Of a stretch of DNA of 64,000 nucleotides, positions 31,148 through 43,697 are shown one piece after another (the first letter of the stretch is position 1; each line of letters starts with the position of its first letter). The position numbers and the translations under genes were made by a program. The DNA is from Calendula officinalis (Eukaryota > Streptophyta > Magnoliopsida > Asterales > Asteraceae): positions 39,587,257-39,651,256 of the forward strand of contig OY970834.1 of assembly GCA_963853835.1 (NCBI GenBank), given 5' to 3'. Under the pieces are notes generated by a model. The model saw nothing but the letters and a program-made list of their open reading frames with translations, searched no databases and was not told the DNA's origin.

Positions 31148-31433
31148 TATTTAAAGGGACGACTAGCCAAGAGGAAGACACAACACCTACTCAGAAGCAG
31201 AAGATACCCAAACCCTTTACTAGAAAAAATTCTCAATCCTCTTCAATCCAAAAATTTTGTAATACGTTTGTATAATATTCAAGTGTGTAATTTGTATGAT
31301 ATTCCTCTTCACTTTATGTAAGTTTCTTTCCATCTACTTTTAGTTTTTCAAAGGATCTCCCGAAAGGGAAAACCTTAAGTCCTTAAATGTCATGAAATTT
31401 GATTCCCAGTTTGTAATATATGCTTGTAATAAA
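31148..31433 (+). promoter_or_regulatory. Putative pregenomic promoter, splice donor and poly(A) signal, copy C
   Basis: TATTTAAA at 31148-31155, GTAAGT at 31318-31323 and AATAAA at 31428-31433, in the same order as in A and B. Transcription would run rightward out of the cluster. Confidence 0.55.
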
Positions 31434-31579
31434 AATTTTATTTTAAGTATTTGTGTATATTCATTTTATCATTTCGTTGAAAAGTTTTTAGCTTACCACT
31501 GCGTGACCCAAAACTAAGGATTTTATAAGGCCGGAGTGAGCCTGTTTGATAATCCGTTATGTTGGGGAAAGGTGGTAAC

Positions 31580-31581
<2 letters not shown>

Positions 31582-31611
<30 letters not shown>
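31582..31611 (+). repeat. Viral A-tract, copy C
   Basis: Run of 30 A after GGTGGTAACCT, about 150 nt past the AATAAA signal. Present in all copies, so it is part of the viral genome and not an integration tail. Confidence 0.9.
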
Positions 31612-31615
<4 letters not shown>

Positions 31616-31691
31616 TTTTCGGGAATTAAATTTTTGGCATTTTTGGAAATTAACTTAAGGGAAGTACCGAGTACGGATTTGTTAAATTTGG

Positions 31692-31875
31692 TTATATATA
31701 TTTTCTAGATTTTCTGCTTGCTTGCATACATACAAGTACCCTTACTTTTCCATAAATTAAGTTTTAAATTAAGTTTAGAGACCCTATATTTTCTGGATTT
31801 TCTGCTTGCTTGCATACATACAAGTACCCTTACTTTTCCATAAATTAAGTTTTAAATTAAGTTTAGAGACCCCCC
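31692..31875 (+). repeat. Viral leader repeats, copy C (two units)
   Basis: Two units ending in GAGACCC (31778-31784 and about 31865-31871), inverted relative to those at 8804-9009. They end directly at the AT microsatellite, with no PBS. Confidence 0.9.
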
Positions 31876-32075
<200 letters not shown>

Positions 32076-32091
32076 ATATGTGAAAAGTGAT

Positions 32092-32200
32092 TAAATTCTA
32101 ATTTGCCATAGTGGTTAAATGTGTTTGTACGTAAAGTGTCCCTTCTAATCTGCCAGAGCTCGATTCTTTCTTCACCATTTTTTACCTACTTTCTGTTATA
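32092..32200 (+). mobile_element. Possible SINE-like fragment
   Basis: GCCATAGTGGTTAAATG resembles a tRNA-type A box, and GAGCTCGATTCTTTC about 50 nt later resembles a B box. A T-rich tail follows. No target duplication was identified, so the call is weak. Confidence 0.3.
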
Positions 32201-32297
32201 AGTTTTTAAAATGACAATATAAGTCCCTGCCATTTTAATTTTCGTTGATTTTAATTCTTTATTAATCCCATCTAATTTTATATATTAATAATGTGAC

Positions 32298-32575
32298 TAG
32301 GGGTGAGTATTTGGGCCGGAAAAACTGAACCAAATCGAAAATCAACCGAAACCAAAAATATGTAATCGGTTCGATTTTTAAAATTCATCATTTTCAGATT
32401 CGGTTATATCGCTTTGGTTTGGTCATTGGATAGGATGAGCATTTAGGCTAAAAAACTAAAACGGAACCGAATCAAACCAAACCAAAACCAAAAACATGTA
32501 ATCGGTTTCGCTTTTGAAAGTTTATTATTTTCGGTTATATCAGTTTCGGTTCGGTTTCTTGATTGTGCTCACCCA
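32298..32575. mobile_element. Possible hAT-type MITE
   Basis: The left end TAGGGGTGAGTATT and the right end TGTGCTCACCCATG are imperfect inverted repeats. The interior is rich in CGGTT/AACCGAA words. No clear 8-bp duplication was found. Confidence 0.35.
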
Positions 32576-32604
32576 TGTCTGTTACTAATCATCTAAGTGA
32601 TAGT

Positions 32605-34932
32605 TGTAACATCCTGAGACCCGACCTATAGTATTTTATTATTTTTGGTAAGTAATATTTTATTGTTTATTGTTTTATTATTTTATATGATTTTATTTGA
32701 TTTATTGAATTAATTGTATTTTTAACCATGGGGTTAAAAATTAGTAAAACTGAGATATTTAAATGTTAAAATGATTTTTCCATATTTGGGTTCATTTCTG
32801 AACCGGGGTTCTAAAAATATCTTCGTTGTTAAAATTGGAGTTAGTTAGGTCTAAATTAATTATCCGTGAACCTAATATCATGTACTGCGTTTTAAATGAA
32901 AATACCTGTTGAGGGGGAAGGGGTGCGTGGCCTTGTACAAGGCAAGTGTCAATTTTAGTCTTTCCCTCTTGCTCTCTTGCCTGTACACGACATACACACA
33001 CAACACACACAATCTTGAAGCCTTTTCTCTCAAATTGAAGATCATAGACTAATCTCTTGCTTGTCATCTCTGTGATTTCGTTTTTGGAAGCTAAACTAAG
33101 TAAGTTCTCTCTTTCTTAAGCTAGGGTTTCATGTTCTTGATGTAGGGATGAACTAGGGTTCTTGAGCTAGTGGGTTTTCATGAAGTTCTTGGTGAATCTT
33201 GCTTGTAATCCGAAATTGATGCTTGATTTGGTGTTTATTTGAGTTCTTGCAAGTATTGTGTGATTTGTTGTTAGTGTTAGCTCATTTGGTGAAGCTTTCA
33301 TAAAGCTTCATCAATGGTGGTTTTGGGAAGAAGATGGCTTTTTCCCTAATTTGATGAATTGTGTATTTTGATGTTCTTAATGTTGTGTTAGGTTAGTTAT
33401 GTATGTTAAATGGTGATTGTTAGTTATGAAGAAATTCTAGTTGCTTGTTATGAAATTGCTTTGGTGTGGGTAGTGTTTGGCTAAAATGGAAATTTAGTCA
33501 TAACTAGCTAAATTTGTAGATTGTTGACTTTGGTCAAACCTGGGAATTGACTTTTAGTCTTGTATGGCTTGTAAACTTTAATTATCAAATTCATGTTAGA
33601 AATGTGTTAGTTGAATGAATTGTAAGCTCAAGTGTGTAGGTTTCATGTCTTGACCCGTTTGGTTGCTTAATTGTGCAATTGACTTAAATAAAGTCAAAAT
33701 TGGTAATACTTGCAATTGGATGCAAGAAGTATGTTGGTTATGTAATTTTGATGTTGATCATGTAGTCTAACTCATTGGATAATGTTGTGTGAATGCCCGA
33801 CTCATGGTTCTTGTTTTGACCCGTTTGGGCCTAAGGTGCAATTTGACCAATTGGCATAATGAATTGACTTGATGAAGTTTAGATCTTAGTAGTTGTTATG
33901 TGTAAAAATACAAGTAATTGGTTGTAAGTTGTGGTTGCAAGATGTGGCCTTAAGCTTGTATTATTTATTAAACATTTGGTGATTTCGGGTAACTAATTCG
34001 GTATTCATTTTGTACAGGAAAAGGGAAGGAGCCTCAGTGATATAAGATCATTGAGCTCGGCACGAAAAAGGAAGCTAAGGTGAGTGGACTTAACCTTCTT
34101 TCTTGTGTGATGTACAAAATTAGGGAATGGTAGAGTTTTGAGAAAAAGTGCAGGAATTTAGTATCTGAGGGAGTTCGCGTCGCGAACTTGTGGTCGCGAT
34201 CGCGAACTCGAGTCAATGAGTTTGGGGTTTGGTCGTGATGTAGTTCCCGATTCGTGAACTCTTAGTTCGCGACGCGAACTCTGAGTTCACGACGCGAACT
34301 TTGTCAGGAACAGATTTCTTGGCTGCAATTTCTTTTTACAAGTTTTTACTTGGTCTAGTGGTTAATGGTAGTATGTGCACATGTTTTTAGAGGTTAGCTA
34401 TGGTGGTTTTCGGCTACGCTTCGTTACTCTTGGCAGGGGCGATCGGACTCCTTCGAATTCGTTACGTAAGGAGGGATCACCGTGCCTCTAGTAAAGAAGC
34501 CATCGGTTGACTGTTGTTGGCCGACAACAGTTGAAGGTCCTCGCCCGACCGCCGATCCTCTTATAACGTCCAATTGCTTGTGGAAGTTTGGACGGGTTTT
34601 CCCTATTGATTTCTCTCGATTTTCTAATTTGTTGTGGTTATGCAAATTGACGTTTATTTCTATTCACTTAGCTTTGTGCTAATCCCTCATTTGTTGACTC
34701 TTTTCAGGTTGTGGTTTTAGCTTGACTAGAGTCGGGTTTTGGAAGTCTGACCGTACTCTGATTTTGTAAACCAAGTCGAGCCTGATTTTCAGTAACACCA
34801 TAAATGTTTTATATATTCGATTAATATGTAAATGGTTTTTATGTTTTGTAATAAGTAGGAGTTATGATATTTCTTAATTCGCTTCCGTATGCTTATATTA
34901 AAAAAAAATGGCTCTAGGATTGTGGTGTTACA
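32605..34932 (+). repeat. G1 5' LTR
   Basis: TG...CA-bounded LTR of 2328 bp. It contains a cluster of CpG-rich palindromes at about 34164-34302 (TTCGCGTCGCGAA and relatives). No protein is encoded. Confidence 0.93.
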
Positions 34933-34935
34933 ATT

Positions 34936-34948
34936 TGGTATCAGAGCC
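34936..34948 (+). promoter_or_regulatory. G1 primer binding site
   Basis: TGGTATCAGAGCC, complementary to initiator tRNA-Met, 3 nt after the 5' LTR. Confidence 0.9.
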
Positions 34949-35319
34949 TAGGTTTGGCGATGGTTGCACATTTAGGTGTACCATTCCCAAATCTCGGCTC
35001 GAGTTGGTCAAACTTCCATAATATTGGGAGTGGATTAGTCGAGTTAATATGAATTGTGTGTTAGTAGTAGTTAGTAGATAGGTACTAACGATTTAAACTA
35101 ATAGTTCGTGAGATGTTGTGTTTGTTACAGATATGACAGATAACGATCTCAATCCGCCGATAACCATGCCGAACCCCGAACAAGGAATCATTGGTACTTC
35201 CCGGGATACAAATGAAGACAGGGAAGATTATATTATAAGAATGGAAAGTCGATTAGAACATCTTCAAAATCTGGTTGATAGCATGAGCCAGAATCAAAAC
35301 AACCAACCACCAAACTTCC

Positions 35320-37679
35320 TGTAACATCCTCAAATCGGGTCTAGTCGTGAGTGATCGGTACGTAGCCATTCTAATATTTCAATAAAGAATATATATAACT
35401 TTATAATCATAATAATTAGAAATATATGAAAGTTAAGGAAATTGATACGAGAACTAAAATTATTAAATGGTTTTAAATTATGATTCTGAATATATCCCAG
35501 TTAAATAAATAGGATATGTAATTAGTAAGTTGTAAGGGGAACAAATATCTGTGTTTTAAATAAATTAAACACTAGAGTCGGTTAACCTCTTATATTTCAC
35601 GTATTATTCTTCTTTCCTTCGTATCTTCTTCTTTTCTTATCATTATCAATCACAGAGACGAGAATTCAAGGAGAAATCTGAAATTAGGGCTTTGAAATTA
35701 GGGCTTCCAAATCTTCAATTAAGGATTACAAGTTGCACTAGTTCATCTCCTCATCATCTACATCTTCAATTTCGTGTAAGTTCATCTTCTTCATTCTAGG
35801 GTTCTTGAAATCCATACGAGTCAAGTATAATCTTACATCAGGAATTCGAAATTCATGTTAGAAATCTATTCCTATAACTCATAGAAGCACTAGAACACAA
35901 GAATCAAAGTTAGAATTGAGAAATTTGTAATTTTGGTAAATGTGAGTCAGGTGGTCAAACGTGAATTATCAAAAAGATGTGATTTGGATGTTTCAAAATG
36001 ATCTCTACAATGTTTATAAGCTGAAAATAGTCCAAATCAGTAGTCAATTTGGAGAAGTTGTTGAAATTTGATTAAAAGCACATATATGGGTCAAAAATTG
36101 GTAAAATCCTATAAATCTTGAATTTAATGTTTGATTAGGTTATGAATATGTTTTAAACAATGTTTTGATACTAAATAACCATAGAAAACATGTGAGATTC
36201 GATCTGGACTTGTTGGGGTCGAATTGGTGAAAAATACCGAAATTTCAGAAAGTTTGACTTTTGTTGACTTTTGTCATCTTTTCGAGTTAGGACCTGAAAA
36301 TTTGCAGATCATATCTTCATAATAGGGGCAATATTCTGTCTTTAGAAGTCTTGTTAAAAAAAACCCGTTTTGGTGTCGATCCGTAAGAATCATAAAGTGG
36401 GCCATTTTGACCCGTTTGGTCAAAATGAGCCAAATACTTGGTTTTAAAGTTGGAGCAGAATTCTTGGGAGAATATTACACTTTTAGAGTAATTTTAATGA
36501 GTCTAATAGTGCTAAAGTATTGGTATGGATTAATATTCAATAAACACCCGTAAGTAAGATTTTAGCTTATTATACATGAAGTGTCTTTGGCTAGTAAATT
36601 ATTATTATATAATAATGGCATTTATATATATTTTAATTAGATACTTCCAAGACTTCATAAAATCAAAGGAGTGTGCATTTGCTAAGCAAAGGACCCGAGG
36701 TGAGTACCGGTTAACTTAATTATCAAAGTAGGAATGTTATATATATATATATATATGTATATGTATAATAGCATTTCTTGTGTATAACTTGTTATGAGTT
36801 TAGGAATGTACATGAAAACAATGAATCTTGATAAAATTGACGGGTTAGCTATGTCATTTGTGATAACCGATGATACGGGCTTTTGTAGGCCAACTGTGTT
36901 ATGTGATAATATGGCTAAGCCAAATGTGTTGTGTCCGGAACAACACTTTGCTATTGTTGGTTGGGGTCAGCCGTGGCTGGATCGGGTTGGGGCCTTGTGC
37001 CGTCAACCATGATTAACGGTGAATACCGGTTGGGGCCTTGTGCCGTCAACCATGGTTAATGTCGTCCCTCAACATTGTTTGGGCTCTCAGTTTCCCGCTG
37101 ATCCCGAGGAGTTAGTGCTCCCATAACGTAATGGTGGACCGCTACCCGCTCACCCACCGGCACGGTTGATGTGACTGGTTTCCCCAGTATGGATCATTGA
37201 GCCGGGCTGGCTACCCTGCAGGATGTGACTCCTGCTGACTATACTAGTGCATCGTTATGTGTTAGGATAGCACTGCTTGTTACTACATGATATGATGTTC
37301 CTATTGTGATACTTATGTTTAATCGTTACTCACTAGCTTTTATAGCTAACCCCTATACCCTTCCCATGTGCAGGTAATTAGTAGATAACGGTGAGGATGG
37401 GTGCTATATACCGGATAGTATAGATAGCTTTTGGGAACACCGTTGTGCATGCTTTTGTTTATAATAGGTAGTAATGGTTGGTTGATAATCCGGTAACACC
37501 ATATGGCTTTTGAAAACTTATTTGTAGTTCTTTTGTAAACATATTATATAATTTCCGCTGCTTTTGTATATACGATATATTTTGAAACAAACAGGTTATG
37601 GAAAAGTTCTATTTACAAACGAAATCACGCAATTTCAAAACTCGAAAAAAAAAAATAGCTCGAAAATCGCGGTGTTACA
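35320..37679 (+). repeat. G2 5' LTR
   Basis: 2360-bp LTR. A small AT microsatellite near 36738-36755 is longer in the 3' LTR (about 43663-43691). No coding region is credible in it. Confidence 0.93.
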
Positions 37680-37903
37680 AGTTGGTATCAGAACCTAGGT
37701 TTGAGGGAATTGGGTACTCTTATGGGTACTCAATCTCAAACCCAGGCCCGACCATTACTTTGGGTGTTCCTTGGGTGGTATTGGGGTGTGAATGAGTGTT
37801 ACATGTTTGTTATGTTTTAGTGCAACATTATCATCAAATAATTAATGATGTATCTATAGTATACTAAGCATCTTTCTTCTGATACATATAGTAAATTGAA
37901 ACT

Positions 37904-40900
37904 ATGGCTGAGTCGTCAAGTAACGAGGATAGGGAAGCATACATCAGGCATTTAGAAGCACAACTAAAAGAGGCAGACGAACGAGAAGTATTGCGGGATG
38001 CTAAAGAGATCAAAAAGCCTTCTAGTTTCAAATCTTTTCTAAACTGTCTGCCTCCCACATTTTCTGGCAGTAACGACCCCTCTGTTGTTGAAACATGGAT
38101 TCGAGAAATGCAAAATGTCTTTGAATCCAGTGAATGTGAGGAAAATAAAAAGGTTACATATGCTAAACGAATGCTTCGGGGGCGTGCCTTAACTTGGTGG
38201 GATACTGTGGTAGATTCTGTGGCACCAGATATTCTAGAATCTCTGACGTGGGAAGGATTCAAAGAAAGAATACGGCGAAAGTACTGTTCAGACTACGATA
38301 TGCAACGTATGGAGGATGAATTCAGGGCACTGCATAAAGGCGACAAACCGGTGGAGGATCTCATTTCTAAATTTACAGATAAAATGAGATTTGTTCCTCA
38401 TCTTCTACCGGATGAAAAGGCAAAGATCAATAAATTTGCCAATGCTTTGCCTGTAGAATACCGAGCTCCAGTGAGATTTGCAACAACACTGGATGTAGCT
38501 TTTGATATAGCTCGACAGACTGAGGATGACTACAAGCAGAAACAAAGGTCACAGTTTCAGGGTGGAGGAACAAAGAGGAAATTTGAGCAGAGTTCTGGTT
38601 ATAAGAAGGGTGAAGGTGGATCGGGGAGTCAGCAAAGGTTTAATGCACCTAAAAAATTTGGAAATTCGGAAAATACTAAATGTGTAAGGTGCGGTCAAAG
38701 AGGGCACGTGATAAATCAGTGCAAGTTCAAAGAAGATGTCTGTTACAAATGCCACAAACCGGGGCATCGGATAGCTAAATGTCCTATGTGGCAAAGTTCG
38801 GGGGCTGGGGGATCATCAACAAACCCAGGACAGAGAAAGGAGGGTGCCCACCCTGCTAAAGGAAGGGCATTTCAGATGACTGCTGAGGAGGCAAAGGATG
38901 CAGGTGATGTGATTACTGGTACATTTTTAATTAATTTAGTACCAGCAACTGTTTTATTTGATTCTGGCGCTACATACTCGTTTATGTCTTCGACTTTTTG
39001 TGATAAATGTCAATTACCTGTTTCTTCGGTGAAAAGTCCTATTAATGTGGAAGTAGCTAATGGTAACCAAGTTTTCGTTACCTCAACAGTTCCTCAAGCT
39101 TCCATTACTGTTGACGGCAGTTCTTTCGATATTTCTTTACTCCTTATGCCCATTGCTGGTTTTGATATTGTCATTGGAATGGATTGGCTCAGTAATCAAA
39201 ATGCTAAGATCTTATGTTCCAAGAAATTAATAAAAATTCCTTTACCTGGCGGTTCTTATGTTGTGGCTCGGGGTGAAAGACGTAAGTCTGACATTCCTTT
39301 GATATCTGTAATTAAAGCTCAGAAGTCCATTGCTAAGGGCTGTGATTCCTACTTAGCATATGTGATTAATGATCAGATGGAAAAGAAATCTGTGGATGAT
39401 ATCAGGGTAGTTACGGAATACCCTGAAGTCTTTCCCGAAGAATTGCCTGGTTTACCTCCTGTAAGGGATGTAGAATATCAGATTGATCTTATTCCAGGAG
39501 CCACGCCTGTAGCAAAAGCTCCTTATCGCCTTGCTCCGTCTGAAGTCCGTGAAATGATGACTCAAATCCAGGAATTGCTTGATAAGGGCTTCATACGTCC
39601 GAGTTCTTCACCTTGGGGAGCTCCTGTCCTATTTGTTAAAAAGAAAGACGGGACCATGCGTATGTGTATCGATTACAGAGAGTTGAATAAGCGAACTGTA
39701 AAGAACAAGTATCCTCTTCCGCGCATTGATGATCTGTTTGATCAATTACAGGGTGCCACTTGTTTCTCTAAAATCGATCTTCGTTCCGGCTATCATCAAG
39801 TACGTGTTCGGGATGAAGATATTCCAAAAACTGCGTTTAGAACCCGATACGGGCACTATGAATTCTTGGTGATGCCATTCGGCTTAACCAATGCTCCTGC
39901 TATCTTTATGGATATGATGAATCGCGTATGTCGTCCTTTTATCGATAAGTTCGTAATAGTATTCATTGATGATATTCTTATTTATTCTAAGACCAAGGTG
40001 GAGCACGAGCAACATCTACGTGTAATTCTAGAAACTCTAAAACGAGAAAAGCTTTATGCAAAATTTTCTAAATGTGAATTCTGGCTCAAAGAGGTTCATT
40101 TCTTGGGTCATGTTATTTGCAGTGAAGGTGTAAAAGTTGACCCAACTAAAATAGAAGCAGTTATGAACTGGGAAACTCCTCGAACTCCTTTAGAAATTAA
40201 AAGTTTCTTGGGTCTTGCCGGTTACTATAGGCGGTTCATTCAGAACTTTTCTAAAATTGCAGGCCCTTTGACTAGATTGACTCGTAAGGATGTTGCGTAT
40301 GTGTGGACCGATGAGCAAGAAAAGGCATTTCAGACCTTGAAACAATTATTATGCCAAGCTCCTATCTTATCCTTACCTAACGGGTCAGAAGACTTTATTG
40401 TCTACTGTGATGCTTCACATGCAGGTTTAGGATGTGTTTTAATGCAACGAGATAAGGTGATTGCATATGCCTCTCGTCAATTGAAACGGCATGAAAATAA
40501 CTACCCAACTCATGATCTTGAACTTGCGGCGGTAGTATTTGCTTTAAAGTTGTGGCGACACTACTTATATGGCACAAAATGTGTAGTATGCACTGATCAC
40601 AAGAGCTTGCAATATGTATTCACACAGAAGGATCTCAATATGAGGCAACGACGTTGGCTAGAACTCATTAAAGATTATGACTGTGAAATTAAATACCATC
40701 CCGGAAAGGCGAACGTGGTAGCCGATGCTTTAAGTCGGAAAAGTTCATCTTAAGTAATTAAATTTATGAAAATCATCGTGGTTCCCGATATTATTGCCCA
40801 GCTTAAGGATGCACAACAAGAAGCGTTACAAGAAACTAACTTAAAAGCCGAGACAATGACAAAATTGAAAGATCAATTAGATGAAAATAGTCGAGGTTTA

Positions 40901-42247
40901 AAGACATTTCAGTCCCGAATCTGGGTACCTCATTTTGGAGGTAATAGAGAGAAAATCTTGCAAGAAGCGCATAAATCCCGATTATCTATTCATCCTGGAA
41001 GCACTAAGATGTATCAAGACTTGAAACCTCTATATTGGTGGCCTACACTGAAGCGTGACATAGCTTCATTTGTAGAAAGGTGTCAAATTTGTGCGCAAGT
41101 TAAAACAGAACACCAAAAACCATATGGTAATCTACAACAGTTAGAGATCCCAGAATGGAAGTGGGATAATATTACCATGGATTTCGTGACTAAATTGCCT
41201 CGAACTTCTCGAGGTCATGATATGATCTGGGTAATTGTTGATCGTCTTACCAAAAGTGCTCATTTTCTTGCAACTAATGAATCTGCGCCAATGAACCGTT
41301 TAGCTCAACTTTATATCAATGAAGTGGTATCCCGTCATGGTATTCCTCTTTCTATTGTTTTTGATCGTGATGCACGATTTGTATCTAATTTCTGGAATAG
41401 TCTTCAACGTGAACTTGGCACTCATATTCATTTAAGCACAGCTTATCATCCTCAAACTGATGGACAGTCCGAAAGGACTATTCAAACACTTGAAGATATG
41501 CTTCGGGCTTGTGTACTTGAATTTGGTGGTTCGTGGGATTCTCACCTACCATTAATCGAATTTGCCTATAATAATTCTAATCATTCGAGTATTAAAATGC
41601 CACCTTACGAGATGTTGTACGGTAGGCGATGTCGTACTCCCACTTGTTGGTTAGAACCGGGAGAGAAACAATATGCAGGTCCCGACATAGTACAAATCAC
41701 AGCTGACAAAGTGAAGTTAGCACGTGAAAAGTTAAAAGCTGCACGTGACAGACAGAAGATGTACGCAGATCCTAAACGTCGCCCTGTTACCTTTGAAGTG
41801 GGTGACCGTGTATTCTTGAAAGTTTCACCATGGAAAGGAGTAATGCGGTTCGGTCGTAAAGGTAAGTTAAGTCCGCGATATATTGGTCCGTTCAAAATTC
41901 TTCGAAGGGTTAACGAACAGACAGTGTCACTTGAGCTACCTCCCGAGTTGTCGGGTATTCATAATACTTTCAACGTATGTTACTTGAGAAAGTGTAAAGT
42001 TGAAGACGATGAGATCCTACCTCTACAAGAATTTAAGGTAGATTCAGCTAAGCGTATTGTAGAGGAACCCGTTGAAATTCTAGACACTAAGACCAAAAAG
42101 TTGCGTAAAAAGATCATTAAATTAGTTCTTATGAAATGGAAGCACAATTTGGGTCCTAATATGACTTGGGAAACAGAGGATGAGATGAAGACTCGTTATC
42201 CGCACTTGTTTACGGCAGAGCAGATTCCGAGGACGGAATCTTCTTAA
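37904..42247 (+). pseudogene. G2 gag-pol with one in-frame stop before integrase
   Basis: The ATG at 37904 opens 949 codons: gag, two CCHC knuckles (CVRCGQRGHVINQC, CYKCHKPGHRIAKC), aspartic protease (LFDSGA), RT (FIDD) and RNase H (YCDAS, intact Asp). A TAA at 40751-40753 follows ADALSRKSSS. The same frame continues to 42247 with integrase (HHCC, DDE core) and a chromodomain-like end. G1 has GAG at the equivalent codon, so this is most simply a nonsense mutation. Everything else is intact, so the element was probably active until recently. Confidence 0.93.
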
Positions 42248-42259
42248 GGGGGGTGGATT

Positions 42260-43664
42260 TGTAACATCCTCAAATCGGGTCTAGTCGTGAGTGATCGGTA
42301 CGTAGCCATTCTAATATTTAAATAAAGAATATATATAACTTTATAATCATAATAATTAGAAATATATGAAAGTTAAGGAAATTGATACGAGAACTAAAAT
42401 TATTAAATGGTTTTAAATTATGATTCTGAATATATCCCAGTTAAATAAATAGGATATGTAATTAGTAAGTTGTAAGGGGAACAAATATCTGTGTTTTAAA
42501 TAAATTAAACACTAGAGTCGGTTAACCTCTTATATTTCACGTATTATTCTTCTTTCCTTCGTATCTTCTTCTTTTCTTATCATTATCAATCACAGAGACG
42601 AGAATTCAAGGAGAAATCTGAAATTAGGGCTTCCAAATTTTCAATTAAGGATTACAAGTTGCACTAGTTCATCTCCTCATCATCTACATCTTCAATTTCG
42701 TGTAAGTTCATCTTCTTCATTCTAGGGTTCTTGAAATCCATACGAGTCAAGTATAATCTTACATCAGGAATTCGAAATTCATGTTAGAAATCTATTCCTA
42801 TAACTCATAGAAGCACTAGAACACAAGAATCAAAGTTAGAATTGAGAAATTTGTAATTTTGGTAAATGTGAGTCAGGTGGTCAAACGTGAATTATCAAAA
42901 AGATGTGATTTGGATGTTTCAAAATGATCTCTACAATGTTTATAAGCTGAAAATAGTCCAAATCAGTAGTCAATTTGGAGAAGTTGTTGAAATTTGATTA
43001 AAAGCACATATATGGGTCAAAAATTGGTAAAATCCTATAAATCTTGAATTTAATCTTTGATTAGGTTATGAATATGTTTTAAACAATGTTTTGATACTAA
43101 ATAACCATAGAAAACATGTGAGATTCGATCTGGACTTGTTGGGGTCGAATTGGTGAAAAATACCGAAATTTCAGAAAGTTTGACTTTTGTTGACTTTTGT
43201 CGTCTTTTCGAGTTAGGACCTGAAGATTTGCAGATCATATCTTCATAATAGGGGCAATATTCAGTCTTTAGAAGTCTTGTTCAAAAAAAACCCGTTTTGG
43301 TGTCGATCCGTAAGAATCATAAAGTGGGCCATTTTGACCCGTTTGGTCAAAATGAGCCAAATACTTGGTTTTAAAGTTGGAGCAGAATTCTTGGGAGAAT
43401 ATTACACTTTTAGAGTAATTTTAATGAGTCTAATAGTGCTAAAGTATTGGTATGGATTAATATTCAATAAACACCCGTAAGTAAGATTTTAGCTTATTAT
43501 ACATGAGGTGTCTTTGGCTAGTAAATTATTATTATATAATAATTGCATTTATATATATTTTAATTAGATACTTCCAAGACTTCATAAAATCAAAGGAGTG
43601 TGCATTTGCTAAGCAAAGGACCCGAGGTGAGTACCGGTTAACTTAATTATCAAAGTAGGAATGT

Positions 43665-43697
<33 letters not shown>

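Larger units (their letters stand above)
8778..31875. mobile_element. Endogenous caulimovirid (pararetrovirus) cluster: copies A, B and inverted C
   Basis: Three copies of one pararetrovirus genome of roughly 8 kb. A and B are direct tandem copies on the minus strand with corresponding ORFs exactly 8239 bp apart. C is on the plus strand and starts inside the polyprotein. Caulimovirid identity rests on MP, CP, aspartic protease, RT and RNase H in one polyprotein, no integrase, no LTRs, a Met-tRNA PBS and a viroplasmin-like ORF. Copy A is linear from the PBS round to the leader that would precede the PBS, as if the circular genome had been opened at the minus-strand discontinuity. The junctions are microsatellites and leader duplications. 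Confidence 0.93.

Noticed and set aside
32792..33067. 91-codon minus-strand frame repeated at 49348-49623
   Set aside because: Inside both G1 LTRs, no domain, opposite to the element.
34936..34948. Caulimovirid PBS
   Set aside because: The same TGGTATCAGAGCC word occurs in G1, but here it follows an LTR directly and belongs to a Ty3 retrotransposon.
36794..37012. 72-codon frame repeated at 43729-43947
   Set aside because: It lies in both LTRs of G2; the LTR identity explains the repetition and no domain is present.
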